Positions 25,561 through 37,499 are shown, numbered from the stretch's first letter. The stretch: 64,000 bases of DNA from Heterobilharzia americana (GCA_944470555.2 OX104130.1:3782001-3846000), one strand, 5' to 3'. Notes: a model not told the origin generated them from the sequence alone. Translations and numbers: made by a program.

Positions 25561-26960
25561 ATGCAACTGGTATCAATTATTATTTCAAAAATGTGATTTT
25601 GTTTTTTCGCTGCATAAAACCAGCTAGACAGTTAACAAACTGCGTTAATTACTCCAATCTCAACATCATATGACAAGTAGATATAGGGGGCACACACACA
25701 CATCCACACAGAGAAACATCAAATGAAACCTGACAAACAAATCAACCAGTCATCTTCTTCACCATCTAAGTAGTTGAAGCACTTTACAAACATACTATCA
25801 TTCTGTTTTTCAATGACTTTAATTGTTTGTTGGTATTTTGTTGGTTTGTGCCAAAAAAAGAAACATCTATGACTACCTGAGGAATGATTGATAAATCAAA
25901 CATGACTACAGAATTTCTTAAACAACATTGTCTCCATTAAGGATTGAATGTACACACTGTTTATCATTATGGCAATGTTATTGGAACATTTTCTGACTAT
26001 AACTTCAATTTGGACAACAACACTTTATGGGTGCTCTTGATCAAAGTTAAAAGTTTTCGCAATTGTCTGGACTCTCGTCGTCAGCAGTTTATGTAAAACT
26101 TGACTTATACACGCTAATTCAACTTAGGGAGGGAAGGGTGGAGTTGAAAATTGGTTTAGAAAACAATGAGCCTTGAATTCGAAGCTCATCTACCAAAACT
26201 AGTACTGTTTTGAATGTATCAAACAGGTCTAGACTTTCTGGTACCCAGAACTTCCACCGACTTAAGTATCAACCCCCCCAACAGCTTTTGAAAGATGTAT
26301 ACAACCAAATTAAACTTGTGTCCCTTTTCAGTGATAGACAAAGTGGGATATTCATTATTATCTGCGTCAGTGAGACCATATGATTTGATTTAAACTGATA
26401 AACGTCATTGGATGCAACTCTATTGATCAGATACTTTGAAGGTTAACAGGAGCGCATAAGTTTCATTTCCCCTACGATGTTGACCTTTGCTGACTCAAAT
26501 GGTTGCCTAAATGATGTACCTTCATGAAAGTAGCTCTCAAAAAAAAATCAATTTTCAAACAAAAATTTAAATGACTCCTTTATTTCACCGTATAATGAGT
26601 TTACCAAGATGAAAACACAAAAAATTCAGTTATATTTATGTATTGGGCAATTAATTCATTTTTGGTATGTTCTTCTTGTTATATAAACTGTAATAGTCAA
26701 TCGATTCCTCGATAAAATCAATAAATACCATTTTACTTGTGATTACCAGTATATTTTGGTGACATAACGACAATCTGTGTCCGGTAGAACTCTAAATATC
26801 ATGACTTTAAGTTTGCTTAGTTAGTTGAGACTCTGACTACATGGCTAGCAATCCTGTTCGACAATATAATTCGCCTTTGTTGTGATATACGTTTACGATA
26901 AGGACTCTTTTAAATGTGTGGATTCCAAACTCGTTATTGAGTGATAACCTCCGTATTCTT
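25561..26960. other. Probable intron sequence
   Basis: About 1.4 kb with a short CA run near 25690 but no gene or repeat that I can support. Confidence 0.35.
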
Positions 26961-26964
26961 AGAC

Positions 26965-27510
26965 CTGACCCTCCTCCTGGGTCCACAGACAACCCCTGCT
27001 GAGGAGTCCAATACTAGAACAAAACAGCTATCCAGTGCTCCCATGTTTCATATATCCTCTCGGCTGATATCAGTCCATGATGGATACTAACTTGAAATCA
27101 ATAAATCCCTACAACCCCCCGAATTAAATTGATCTACTGCTCATTGGTGATTAGCTTTGAGAGATGATTCTTGACGTTCCAGTGAGAAGTCATGACCGGG
27201 GGGATACATCTGACGGACATGAGGACAAATACTCAACGATGACAATGGGTGATGATCGCGCTATGTCATGAAGTGACAGAAGTAGGAAACATAAACCACT
27301 GGAATCCGACCTAATGGCTCAATGGTAACGTGCTGGCCACGGAATATGAAGGTACTGGATTCCATCCCTAGCGGGGTAAGGTCATGGGTACACACTGCTG
27401 ATGAGTCCCACACTTGGACGAAACAGCTGCTATCCAGTGCCCCTAGCTTTCCAATGTTTCTCTAATTGATGTCACTCCATAAAATGAATACCAACTTGAA
27501 ATCGAACAGT
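26965..27510 (+). mobile_element. Tandem family 2 hammerhead repeat (period about 399 bp)
   Basis: The 3' half of one unit (26965-27120, with a decayed ribozyme starting at 26999) runs straight into a full unit (27121-27510). The two ribozyme cores begin 399 bases apart. The full unit has a 5' region shared with 19741-20256 ('gaggacaaatactcaacgatga'), A box TGGCTCAATGG near 27313, B-box-like GGATTCCATCCC near 27357, and a ribozyme with intact core. This is the best plus-strand copy. Confidence 0.85.
27393..27439 (+). ncRNA. Hammerhead ribozyme, family 2, core intact
   Basis: Stem I CACTG/CAGTG, core CTGATGA, stem II GTCC/GGAC around CACACTT, and GAAAC are intact. Stem III is altered (ACAGCTGCTAT: AGC/GCU pair with one mismatch below), and the cleavage triplet is ATC. 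Cleavage looks possible. Confidence 0.8.
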
Positions 27511-28570
27511 TCCAAACTTAACCACCAATCAGAGTTTAGAATACTCATTCCGCTACTGGTGCCTTCACTATTAGTCCAGCCTGATATCCTGCAGTGTGAT
27601 CACACAAGTTACTTCGATCGAAAAACTATCATCTACTGATATATACTGTATAGAAACATTCCTCAAAGTTTATGATGACATCTACTCTTCTGAGTGGTTA
27701 ATCACTTTTAAAGATTGTGAATACGCCTTATTGATGACTGTCGAGTATATGTTTATCGATTGACTTTAGGAATCGAACACAAAAAACATAGTTAACCAAT
27801 AATATTATCACACTTAATTCGACTCACTACAAACATGTGTATTTAGAATAGATTGATTCTCGTCAAAATGTACAAATTTTCCAGTGATTTAATTCGATTT
27901 ATTGATTTTTTTCATTTGATAATACCAGTACTGATAACTAAGTTTGTTGACAACTTTCATATCCTTTTAATCTGGCTGGTAATAACTAATTCTACGCCAA
28001 GAAATAAATGACATTCATTGTTATTATTGATTACTATTACTGATAGAATTCGAAATACACAATATTGATTTTTTTTGTTTTAATCAATAATTCTCAGATC
28101 GTAGTTATATATCTAACAGTTTTATCGGATATAACAATGTTACAGTTGTGGATAGGGCAAAAAGTTTAACTCCATTGATGTCTGCATATTTTAGGATGTC
28201 ACTTACAGTCAAGGAGTACTGGACAGTATGCTAGCTGACCAGAGTATCTTGTCATCCAGAATATTTATCTCCGCTTTGATTGGTCACTGGAGAGCAGTCA
28301 CAATTTTAAGTTTTTGAGTTCTAAGTTCTAACGAATTCTGTCGATCACTTTCGTAGTGTGACCATTAAAACTTGAGGGCTCATTATTGCGGTGCGTTGTG
28401 ATAGATGTTATTTACTTGAAGGCGATCAATAGAAAGCTCACTGCTTCACCTAGGTTTCATGCATTTTGGCAGTCGTCAGGATGGCTTATCTGTAACCTCT
28501 ACGGGACTGATGTCCTTTCTGACGTTCCAAGGACCAATTATTGAGTCTTATATGTAGTCATACAGTAGGT
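27511..28570. other. Probable intron sequence
   Basis: No gene or repeat supported. Confidence 0.35.
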
Positions 28571-28578
28571 TATTCGTG

Positions 28579-28648
28579 GCGCGAATAGCTCATTGGTGAC
28601 TGCGATGACTACAATACTGCAAGACAAGGGTTCGAACCCAGGTGGAAC
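28579..28648 (+). repeat. tRNA-like (pol III promoter-like) sequence
   Basis: TAGCTCATTGG (28586-28596) fits an A box and GGTTCGAACCC (28629-28639) is a perfect B box about 32 bp downstream. Flanking stems do not form a full cloverleaf. It is probably the head of a tRNA-derived SINE. Confidence 0.5.
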
Positions 28649-29568
28649 CTCAGTTCCCTCGAGGTTAAAGATATGCCTTGCTAACGAAGGCCAATAAGTA
28701 CCGGACCCAGAGCAAAGAGGCCTGGCTTCCTGCCAACTGCCTCCTATCAGCTAACATACTCATTTCTATACTTGTCATGGTACCCTCGTTGACTGAAACA
28801 ACAAATTTTGACCGAGTTCTCTTTCTCTCTCTGTGTTTGCTTGTGTCACAAATACCTTACTGATCTTGTGGGTCTAATTTTAACGCTGGCTGGTAATGGG
28901 ATAATTGAGTTGATTTTCGTTTAATTCAATATCATGTGACGTGATGGGATGTAGTGTAGTTATTGGCATCATTGAACGATGCAGGAAGAGAGCTATCCTG
29001 CAGAAAGAATGCGTATATCCACTTTAAAAACAGCCTCTTCATTGTCTCCTCTCAACTCATTTAGTATAACCAGTAGCCTCAAGTTAAGTGAAATGCCCAT
29101 AAAGCAATCAGAAGTCCTAATAATAGGTTGCCAAGGCCAATAAGTTACGTAACTCACCATTTACTTCCCTAGAATTCTAGGAAATTATACCATCATTTCT
29201 GTTTATTTCTGAAGTTATTGGTTCCCTCTATCTCTCCTGTTGTGTGGATGGCGGGTGGGTAATGGTCTGTTTGTTTATCTATCGGTTTATCAAAATGAGT
29301 ATTTCGCTTATCTTTTGTTACTGTACCTCCAGGTATAATACACCTATGAAGAAAAGGCTAGTCCCTGGTAGTAGGTAACAAGATGAAGTCACCGCTGATA
29401 TCGAGGCGCTCGTTGGGGAGGTCATATGCCAACAGAAGCCGATTAATTCGCTCCAAACCAATCGACAATGATAAATAATAAGTCTTGGTACATAATTCAC
29501 CTGGTTGATAATCGGTTTGTGCATGTGTTCATGCCTGCTAAATTCTGTACATATTTATTGAGAAATGG
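28649..29568. other. Probable intron sequence
   Basis: Nothing supported. A short segment near 29430 ('catatgccaacagaagcc gattaattcg') faintly resembles the Smalpha tail. Confidence 0.3.
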
Positions 29569-29697
29569 CTCTGATCCTAGAAACGGCTAAAATAGCCAAT
29601 CCGATTTCGGTATTTCGACAGGGATGGTAGTTTCTCATACAATGCAGGGCTACGATTGGTTATTTTAGCAGCTGCTAGGGTGGCTATTAAAGTCACT
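29569..29697. mobile_element. MITE-like inverted-repeat element, copy 1
   Basis: Imperfect terminal inverted repeats include 'ggctaaaatagccaatc' on the left and 'gattggttattttagcagc' on the right. The left arm continues with 'cgatttcggtattt', shared with the element at 31460-31568. No coding capacity. Confidence 0.6.
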
Positions 29698-30404
29698 TAA
29701 ATAAGCGCAAAACGCATATCAGATTCTCCGCTTTGTGGTGTCTAACTTTAAATATAAGTCACTTACAAGTAGGCCTTCATATACTGCAATATGTTGCCAC
29801 TTGGAGCTTGAAAACTACTTTGGTTAATGATTTTTTTCCTGGTCGGTATGCATCATGGATTGACGTCAGTTGGAGAAACATTGGAAACCTGAGATCATTG
29901 GACAGCCGTTCCCTCTTCGCTTGTGACTCTTCAGCAGTAGGCCAGGGATTGTGAACTGAAGAGGAGTAGGAAATGTGGACCACTGGATTCTGACCTAGTG
30001 GTTCAGTAGTAACACAGTGGCCAAAGAACCTGGACGTCCTGGATCCGATCCTTGGTGGGGTGTGCACTGCAGAAGAGTCCCATGCAAAGACGAAACAACT
30101 TTCCAGTGCTCTAAAGTTTCCAATAGTTCTCCAACTTATGTCAATTCATGACGTAATAAATCCCAACAAACCCCCAAAATGAATAAGTTATTTGAATTAT
30201 CAGTTTAAATTTACGTGGAGATGAAGAGATCTGAAATAATTACTTCTGTGTGAGAACAGGAAAGAGTGAGATTCTCTTGCATAAAGGCATTTTAAGTGTA
30301 GTCATTAAAAGAATGGAGACTTTAGCATCAGCAAATTTGTTTTCGGTTTTGCTTGTCTTCCTCAGCCGTACGATTGCATTTTAACATAGTTATTTAGCAA
30401 TGTC
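29698..30404 (+). mobile_element. Facing family 2 hammerhead copies
   Basis: A minus-oriented 3' half (about 29836-29935) abuts a plus-oriented unit (about 29936-30175). The plus unit has an A-box-like TAGTGGTTCAGTAGTAACAC near 29995, B-box-like GGATCCGATCCTTGG near 30041, and a ribozyme remnant at about 30066-30112. Its core reads CAGAAGAG instead of CTGANGAG, so it is dead. The rest of the interval shows nothing recognisable. Confidence 0.6.
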
Positions 30405-30600
30405 GAGTGGCTAGCAGTGGCTTTCAGGCCGCACTTTACGTCCTATCTGGGACTCACTCTTTAGTTGGATGTATCTGCCTCCCAGTAGGCGGTGTTTTTC
30501 CCACTGAGGTTCGACCCCAGGACCAATCGTTCCAATCCCTGAGAGCGTTATCTCAAACAGGATGAAACGAGTGCCCTGGATTGCACTGCTAGCCACTATC
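30405..30600 (-). mobile_element. Smalpha-type repeat with B box and inverted edge
   Basis: The minus strand carries the B-box-like GGGGTCGAACCTC (about 30516-30504) and a ribozyme remnant in which CTGACGAG has become CTAAAGAGTGAG. At about 30555-30600 a plus-oriented ribozyme 3' edge ('ggatgaaacgagtgccctgg') is appended, giving a foldback. Confidence 0.6.
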
Positions 30601-31459
30601 TATCATTATTCATCATATCAAGTTTTAAAAACACTGGAAACATAAAGGCACCCGAGCACATGGCAGCCTATATACCGTTATTGTACTTAACAATGTCAAT
30701 ATTATTTATTCGGTATTTATACCTGCTCCCATGGAGCTAGGCATATAGAAGTTGTACACAGAGGCAGTTTGTCCGGCGTGGACACCAACACCTTCCAGGT
30801 TGATTCATTGCAGATCAATTAATATTTGCGTATTACAACATTCGGTTGACAGTGGACACAGTTCTGGAAGACTCGTTTTTACTAGGCTACAAAGCATAAC
30901 ATACTCTTCCTTGAAGAGTGTAAGAAAACGCTTACCTTGCACCGGTAAAATCTCTGCAAATACCAGCAATAGAAACCAGAATTATACATCTAGAAGTGAA
31001 TTCGTCTTTCTCTGTTCTTATCCACTTCTTAATTCTTAAACTCTCTAGTTCATATCTCTTACGTAATTTTCAGTCTTCTATTATTTTCATCATCACAAAC
31101 TACTAATAATTATTGGTTGGAAAAATATTGACATTTTTATGTAATTATGTAATTATATTTAGATGCAATTGTACAGCTGAAGAAGCTGATATCACAGAAA
31201 AAAAATCTGTTAACCGTGATGTCTTTATTATCTTATGACTCAATGGGAAGTTTAGCTATGGAAGAGACTAACTAATAATTACCCTGATTCGATAACTCCC
31301 GCCACCCCACCCCCACCCGTGGACGTACAAGTATGATAATTAAGTTTATTAAAGCATCCCCAGGTGAAGACAGTATTCAACTCCCTCCTACGCCTGCTCT
31401 CTCTAAGCCGATGTTAATATCGAATAATGAATTGCTGACAGTGTTGGAAAATGAATGAT
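30601..31459. other. Probable intron sequence with one doubtful ORF
   Basis: A plus-strand frame at 30752-31039 (95 codons, rich in Ser and Arg) has no domain or splice support. Otherwise empty. Confidence 0.3.
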
Positions 31460-31568
31460 TTTAAAGGTCAACCTAAAAACTGCTGAAATAGCCAATCATA
31501 TTTCGGTATTTTTTGTAAAATGGGCAATGTGATTGGTCATTTCAGCAGTTGTTGGAGTGGCTTTTAAA
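31460..31568. mobile_element. MITE-like inverted-repeat element, copy 2
   Basis: Inverted arms 'aactgctgaaatagccaatc' (31479-) and 'gattggtcatttcagcagtt' (-31550) match with two differences, extended outward imperfectly by 'ttttaaa'. The interior shares 'atttcggtatttt' with copy 1. Confidence 0.65.
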
Positions 31569-32814
31569 CTAACCTCGGAAAACACTTTTACTTCCCACAA
31601 AATCTACTATCCATTTACTTGTAATATTTTGATGGCTAAGAAGTTCATTTACTGGTAATAATAATAATCATAATAATAATAATAGTTTTAGTGTGAAAAT
31701 CGATTTACAAGTAGTTCGATTATTTTAAAGTTAATTTATTGATTACTTTCATCAATGTTATACAAAAGGCTATAAATACTGTGTATTTTTAATCGGTTTG
31801 TTGTTTATTGATCTAGTCATCAATTAGTTTAATGAATCTCATATTCACTTTATTCTGTGTTAATTTTGTTTGTGATTGACTGGGACAGGATAGATAACAT
31901 ACCTGGCGCATTCAACAGTAGTACCATTTCAAACCACACAGATAACAAACTGTATTTATTTCAAATGCAAAAGAACAGTTACATCCTCACAGGACGAAAA
32001 AAAGTTCCTAGGGGTAGATTCAGTAAATTAATGTAGATCCCCTGAAGTAGTAAACGAGTACACAGTACATTTTGTGTAGTTTAATATCATGTTAATTCCA
32101 TCAAGCAATTCGTATATGCCCTCACAAACAAATCCATATGATTTTGGCTAGTGTCACCAGTGAAGTCGTGTAGCATTTGGGATAAAAATTTTTAAGGTAA
32201 CCACTGATCTGGTCCTTGCAAGACGACAGTCACTTCTTCTTTGTCCCAAATTCTTACAAGCAGGACTGAATCTTCTTCGCTCACACGCTTAAGGCAGTTG
32301 TATTATGAATTTATTCTGGTCAGCTGGTTTGCTTATTTAAACTGAAAAGTTTAAAAGACAAAATTGACAGTTCACCAGCGGGGGAGGGATGACATCAGAC
32401 AGACAAGTGCTTTGCTGGATTAAAAAAGCCACAAGAGAAAACACCAGCGATGAGTATACACTAGTCGGTACTATGGCATTGAAGATGAACAACAGCGAAA
32501 TTGAAGCTTTAATGACTGTTATATCTTGGGGGGGGGGGGCAGGCTCGGCAGTCTACCGAATGATGCAATGTGACCAGGGTTGAATGGCAGAAGGGAGTAT
32601 CATCACAAAGATCTCGTTGAAGAGTCACCAAGGGGACGAATAACACGTCTACGACTTCACTTACAACCACCAATGAGCAAATAATGACTTCTCTGTCTCA
32701 TATACATAGAGTTTTATCACATCCTAAGTTACAAATATTCATATTAAGTTATGCAACTGAAATGTACTCAGAAATTTAAAGCATCAAATAAAATCGAAAA
32801 AATTCTCCACTCAC
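31569..32814. other. Probable intron sequence
   Basis: Contains an (AAT)n run at 31656-31684 and an 11-base G run near 32529. No exon recognised. Confidence 0.4.
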
Positions 32815-32934
32815 TGTAGACTGGAAACCTGTTGGCACAGAAATTGATCTCATTGAATGTGAACTATCATCAATTTGAACTGGTAAATTACGAATGGCAG
32901 GATAATTCTGTGAAAATTCTGTATAAAGTTTAAC
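32815..32934 (-). CDS. Coding exon, probably second coding exon of the RING-finger gene
   Basis: Acceptor ttttttccaacag and donor GTGAGT (minus strand) bound exactly 40 codons in phase 0/0. The peptide begins VKLYTEFSQNYPAIRNL and ends SVPTGFQST. The next coding exon upstream (32988-33058) ends in phase 0, and the exon at 22960-23140 begins in phase 0, so the three join cleanly. Together they would form an N-terminal region of about 118 residues preceding the RING domain, rich in Ser and Thr and without another recognisable domain. Confidence 0.75.
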
Positions 32935-32987
32935 CTGTTGGAAAAAAAGTAATAACAATTGTCATAAACAGTAATGTGTATCAATAC

Positions 32988-33058
32988 CGAGAGTCTGCGT
33001 TGTTGCATTACTGGACTACTACTACTACCACCAGCCATTGAATGAAAGTAGACCGTGA
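32988..33058 (-). CDS. Exon with candidate start codon of the RING-finger gene
   Basis: The exon lies between an acceptor (gttcggttttcag) and a donor (CTCTCG/gtattg) on the minus strand. An ATG at 33038 opens MAGGSSSSPVMQQRRLS, a plausible N-terminus; the 20 bases before it would be 5' UTR. The frame is also open upstream of that ATG to the acceptor, so the Met could be internal. The exon at 39395-39477 is not phase-compatible with it directly, which favours the start at 33038 or a missing exon. Confidence 0.65.
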
Positions 33059-33633
33059 CTGAAAACCGAACAAAGTTCAATAATGGCGATGAATTCCAGC
33101 AGTTAGTATTTGCGGCTTAGTATATACAAACTGAGGAAGACAAGCAATTTCTGCAACTCATATATGTGCATATGCACGCATGCACGTGCGCACACACACA
33201 CGCACACACGCACACGCATTCATACTTCACTACACAAAATACAATGAAAATTAAATGTATGAGCACTAATATGCTTTCTTTTTTTTTAAAAAGAAACTGT
33301 CTGATTGGTTAATATTTGAAATTTAAAATTCTCATGAGTTACAATTATTTACAACCTACTAACTCCTGGTTTAAAATCATTCCACGATGCATCATACTGA
33401 GTGGTGTTGTTGTCTACCTTGGTCATATGATTAAGCATTCGTCTCTGCACGAATTCACAACTAACTACTAACGAACCAATCGTTTCTAAAATTGTGCAAG
33501 CATGTATTGTTTACGTCATATAATACGTGTATGTGTGTATGCGCGCGTGTATTTCTATAGTATACCGTTGGAGTGCTTAAAATTTATACCAATCAAAATC
33601 GATGAATCGATCAATAGACTGTTTGACACTTGC
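33059..33633. other. Sequence upstream of the RING-gene exons
   Basis: A mixed CA/CG run lies at 33170-33220. A promoter may lie here if 33038 is the true start, but no element can be identified. Confidence 0.3.
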
Positions 33634-33637
33634 AATA

Positions 33638-33688
<51 letters not shown>
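33634..33688. repeat. (AAT)n microsatellite
   Basis: About 50 bp of AAT repeats directly before a Smalpha repeat. Confidence 0.95.
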
Positions 33689-33724
33689 GCTTCATTGTGG
33701 AAGCTACTTTGGGAGTAATTTGGT

Positions 33725-34100
33725 TGGTTGTGGCTTGTAGAAGAAACCAGAACGTGCATTTCGTCCTATTTGGGACTCATCAGTTGTACCCCAGTGAGTG
33801 GCATTGTTCCCACTGAGACCCGCACCTCTTACCAAACGCTTCAAAACTCCAAGGTGTTATCCACTATGCCACGGAGGAACGATAGCAGCTTCTTGTAAAA
33901 CGGGTATTAATTATTACTGTTTATTGACATATTTGTTATTCTCCGTTGTTTTGTTGGATCGAATTGTTCGACCAATATTGGTTTATGGGCTCCTATGCGG
34001 ATGCCTTGATATTGCCTGAGTCTCAAGTATGTTAATTTCGTTGGTATATTTGGTTGTACAAGAAGTGTGACTATCGTTCCCCCGTGGCATACTGGATAAT
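33725..34100 (-). mobile_element. Smalpha-type repeats in tandem with hammerhead
   Basis: On the minus strand the tail of one unit (about 34020-33905, containing the 'aggagcccataaaccaat' segment) is followed by the 5' start of the next (33886, 'gctgctatcgttcctccgtgg'), an A-box-like TGGCATAGTGGATAACACC, and the ribozyme near 33789-33747. At 34050-34100 a plus-oriented 5' start is appended. This shows a head-to-tail unit boundary. Confidence 0.75.
33747..33789 (-). ncRNA. Hammerhead ribozyme (Smalpha type), core intact, weak stems I and III
   Basis: The core and stem II are textbook: CTGATGA, GTCC, CAAATA, GGAC, GAAA. Stem III (after GAAA: TGCACGTTC) and stem I (GTACAA against TGGTTTC) pair poorly, so activity as a monomer is uncertain; dimeric folding may be needed, as is known for short-stem hammerheads. 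Confidence 0.7.
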
Positions 34101-34504
34101 AATAATAATGGCTTCATTGTGAAAGGCATTTTTAGGGAATACTCTACAGAATTTTCAACATGTCATTATCTAGCATCGATTGGACAGAGACAGTGTACAT
34201 GTATACATAGTGAAATGAAACAAGTAGAAATTACACATAAGAATATTCACTCTGCCTACAATTTTATTCACAATACACAGTCAATTTAGGTAGACAATCA
34301 CACTCGTAATTAGATTCATAATACATAAATAGTAACATGCTGTGTACTCATTAATTAGTTTGTTTTTAAAAACACAAGTTGATTAGTTAGTTCATTTGTA
34401 ATACTTTCTCTGTCACACAGCAGATGAGCTAAATACCTAAGGGATTGAAGAGTTTACATATTTTGTAGTACGCATGAATAAAGTCTTATGTACTTACTCC
34501 ACGT
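34101..34504. other. Unannotated sequence
   Basis: No supported feature. Confidence 0.35.
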
Positions 34505-36200
34505 CTATCCAGATGACCGACATGCAGACAGCTTTGAGTGAAGACGATGCTGGTTATCTGATAAAATAACACCTGTCAGATGTTTACATGAATTCAGATA
34601 TTTGTCCACAACTCTTTTAACTAGTAGGTTCACAGGTACACCACTAGTTCTGCTGACAATCTTCAAAGTTCTACACAACACACAACATAGTCCTTTTTCA
34701 ACAACTCAGGAAAAAATAAAGGAGAGCAAAAGAGGAGAACAGGCAAGATTCAGGAGTTCATAAACACAGAAGGAGAGGTTGAGTTATACCAGCAGATACT
34801 CTCAACTTCCTAATATAGGAAGTTGGGTGAAAATTCTATTGTAAATAAGTGAGGTAAGGGAGGACCAGTCTAGGTCTGGAGAAAAACATATACGGTGAGA
34901 TAAATCACACATGTAACATTCTCTAATGCCCAACGATCAACACAACAGGAATCATGAGAACTAAGCAGTTTACATAGGTTGTGTTCATGTCTTAAACTAA
35001 AGTTCATGGTGTGACATTTTGAGGAATTAAGCATAAGACCATTCACGGAGGACCATCGTGTAACAGTAATAGGAATTATTCAGTTGGGAAGAATCTGTTG
35101 AAGAGAAGACAGGTAGGGAAACTGTCAGGTCATGAGGACATTTGATAAGACTGATAGTAGCTGAAGATGATAAGTCATTCAGAAAGAGAGAGAAAAGACA
35201 GTTGGAAAGAACGGCTCCTTGCAGAACGCCAGTCACAGTAAGCAATGAGGTGGAGTGCTTTCCTCTCTGAACAGTATGTGGTTTCCGTTCAGCGAAATAG
35301 GAATACAGTCAGCTGATTATCCAGGACTAACCATGTGTATCGTGTAGCTTGTTCAGTAAAAGAGGTCTTGGGATAGGATCAAATGCTGATGTATCCACTA
35401 AAAAGGCACACCTGATATACTTGGTATTTCTATCAAGATTACAAGCAATATTGTGATATAAGAAAGTGACGACATCCAGAGGGTCTCTGAAAGCCTTCAG
35501 TGAGGGTTCGAGCACTGGTATTATTAGCTTTCCATTTTTTAAGAATGGAGAGATAACTGCATTCGAACGGGATTTCGGATATGCGCCTGAAGTCCTTGAC
35601 TTAGGTACGGGGGTGGTCTTGATATCTTTCCTGGCAGCTGGCATGGTGTCTTCTAAAAACCATCTGATGAACATGTCACCTAATGGATGGCATAAAACAT
35701 CAACACACCTCGTGAATACGAAGCTTGACATACCATCCAAACCTGAACTGTGTGATTGGTTCAGGGATTTGAGATATCTGAAAACATCTTTTGCAGTGAA
35801 CTCTAGGCGTATAAATGATTTGCTCAAGGCACAGACGTCGACATGTGCTTCTTTACTAAGGTGTTTACTACCAATGAGGTCTTTACGAAGTCTCCACATG
35901 TTGGAGAGCCTTTTTATAGCTAAAGTTTCTGGTTATATGGTAGACTCAGACGGTTAATCTCCAACTTAATTAAAACGTTCAATCGACGAGCACCATCATC
36001 AAAATCACTTACCTTTATGGTCTTTCTTTTCCACTTCTTAGTCTCTTAAACTGGAGGGGAGATATACGATGGCAGCGTAGAAAAAGCTTTTCACTGAGGC
36101 AACAAATATTCAGACAGGACTTGAGATAGCATGTCACACTCTCAATAGTATCATTCACAGCACCACTGTCAAATATATTCCAGTCTGTATATTGTAGCAT
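34505..36200 (-). pseudogene. CR1-clade LINE, 5'-truncated
   Basis: Read on the minus strand, 36200-36015 encodes the linker before the reverse transcriptase (ending RISPLQFKRLRSGKERP). 35899-35327 gives RT blocks: SSGLDGMSSFVF, PVPK, ISPFLK-like, and the AFLVDTSAFD motif that holds the first catalytic Asp. 35245-35027 gives TGVLQGAVLS and a damaged active site, where the expected Y-A-D-D-L is CPHDL. Further down, NGLMLNSSKCHTMNFSL and the C-terminal IVSRTSGVPVN...LVKR region end near 34510. Stops and frameshifts are present. Schistosome SR1 belongs to this clade; the endonuclease is missing. Confidence 0.85.
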
Positions 36201-37499
36201 TTCTCTTAGATTAAGTATGTTACTACTATGTGAATAGTTCAGTGTACAATTTTCTTATAGGTAAAGGCTGTTTTATTAATTTGCATATATTTTGAGTAAA
36301 ACACGTTTAATCCAATGATGTGAGCTGAGTAGTGGGTGGGGGGGATCTGTTTCGATTTTCGTTTTATTTTTCAGTATGATCAGTGAATATCAAGTGAAGT
36401 GTTATGAAGTTAAAAAGGTTTTGATCATCAAGAGTTTTGAGAAAGTTTTTGGTCACAAGAGTTGAAATGGTTACATATTATCAACAGGGAACCACAGAGG
36501 AGTATACGGGGTTGTGAATTTACGTGAATATATCAGAGAAACTAGATAATTTGAAGTAACTGTAACCAGTTGTCACATAAATATGTATAGTATCAGTTAA
36601 CTGATTGATACTTGTTCAAATGTTTTCAGCAGTAATCTATGCAATCATTTGAGAATTTGAAGTAGATGTGACCAGAAATGCACCAATAGGTATTGATGAA
36701 GGTAGCTACTCCACCTCCACTTTTCTTAATAGAGCTACATAGATGATCATTGACGGAGAGTTTTGTAATCATTTAGACAAATCAAATTGTTTATGATAAA
36801 TTTCATGTGTAACCAAGTTTCTTGCAATGTAATAACTCTAGTATTATGGTGCATATTACAGGATATAAGAGATTGTAAGTAATCCACTTTTTACTGCATT
36901 CAGTTCTGCAGTTTGTGCTTATAATTTCAGACAGAGTCATTTGACATAAGGTTATTCACTTCATAGCACGTTGCCATCTAACATGATGCTTTATTTGATA
37001 ATGGTATCGGAGATGAACGTAAACTTTTTTTAAAATGTGCTTGAATATATGATGCGATCAAAGGACGCAATAACATGGTTAAAACGAACAAAAGTGTAGA
37101 AAAATGCAAACTTAAAATCAACAAAAGAATCTCCACGAATCTCTAAACTGAATATACTATTCAGTGATCATTACTGAGATTTCCTGAAGTTCCAATGAGA
37201 TGTAACCGGTGGGACAAACTGAATTGGACGTAAAGAAGTGTCAGCACTTCAGATAGTATGAATCCTATAGCATATGGAACAAATTAGATTGTATTCGATG
37301 GATGGAGATACCCAACTATGAAAATTTGTAAGTTGTTCATTTCACTTGAGTTTTCTGTGGATCAATATCTAAAAAGAATGTCTTAGAATTAAGTTCCATC
37401 TCTAATATGAACGTGATTGAGGGGTGGTAGTTATTAAAAAAAGAGACAGGATATCTTTTAGATTATCCATGCTATTGGAGATGATGAAAGAAGTTAGAA
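36201..37499. other. Unannotated sequence
   Basis: About 1.3 kb of AT-rich sequence with no recognisable gene or repeat. Confidence 0.35.

Noticed and set aside
30752..31039. 95-codon plus-strand ORF
   Set aside because: No domain, no splice context and composition similar to the surrounding intron.
34490..34530. Minus-strand exon ending at a GTAAGT at the end of the CR1 element
   Set aside because: The sequence is explained by the C-terminus of the CR1 reverse transcriptase; the donor match is probably chance.
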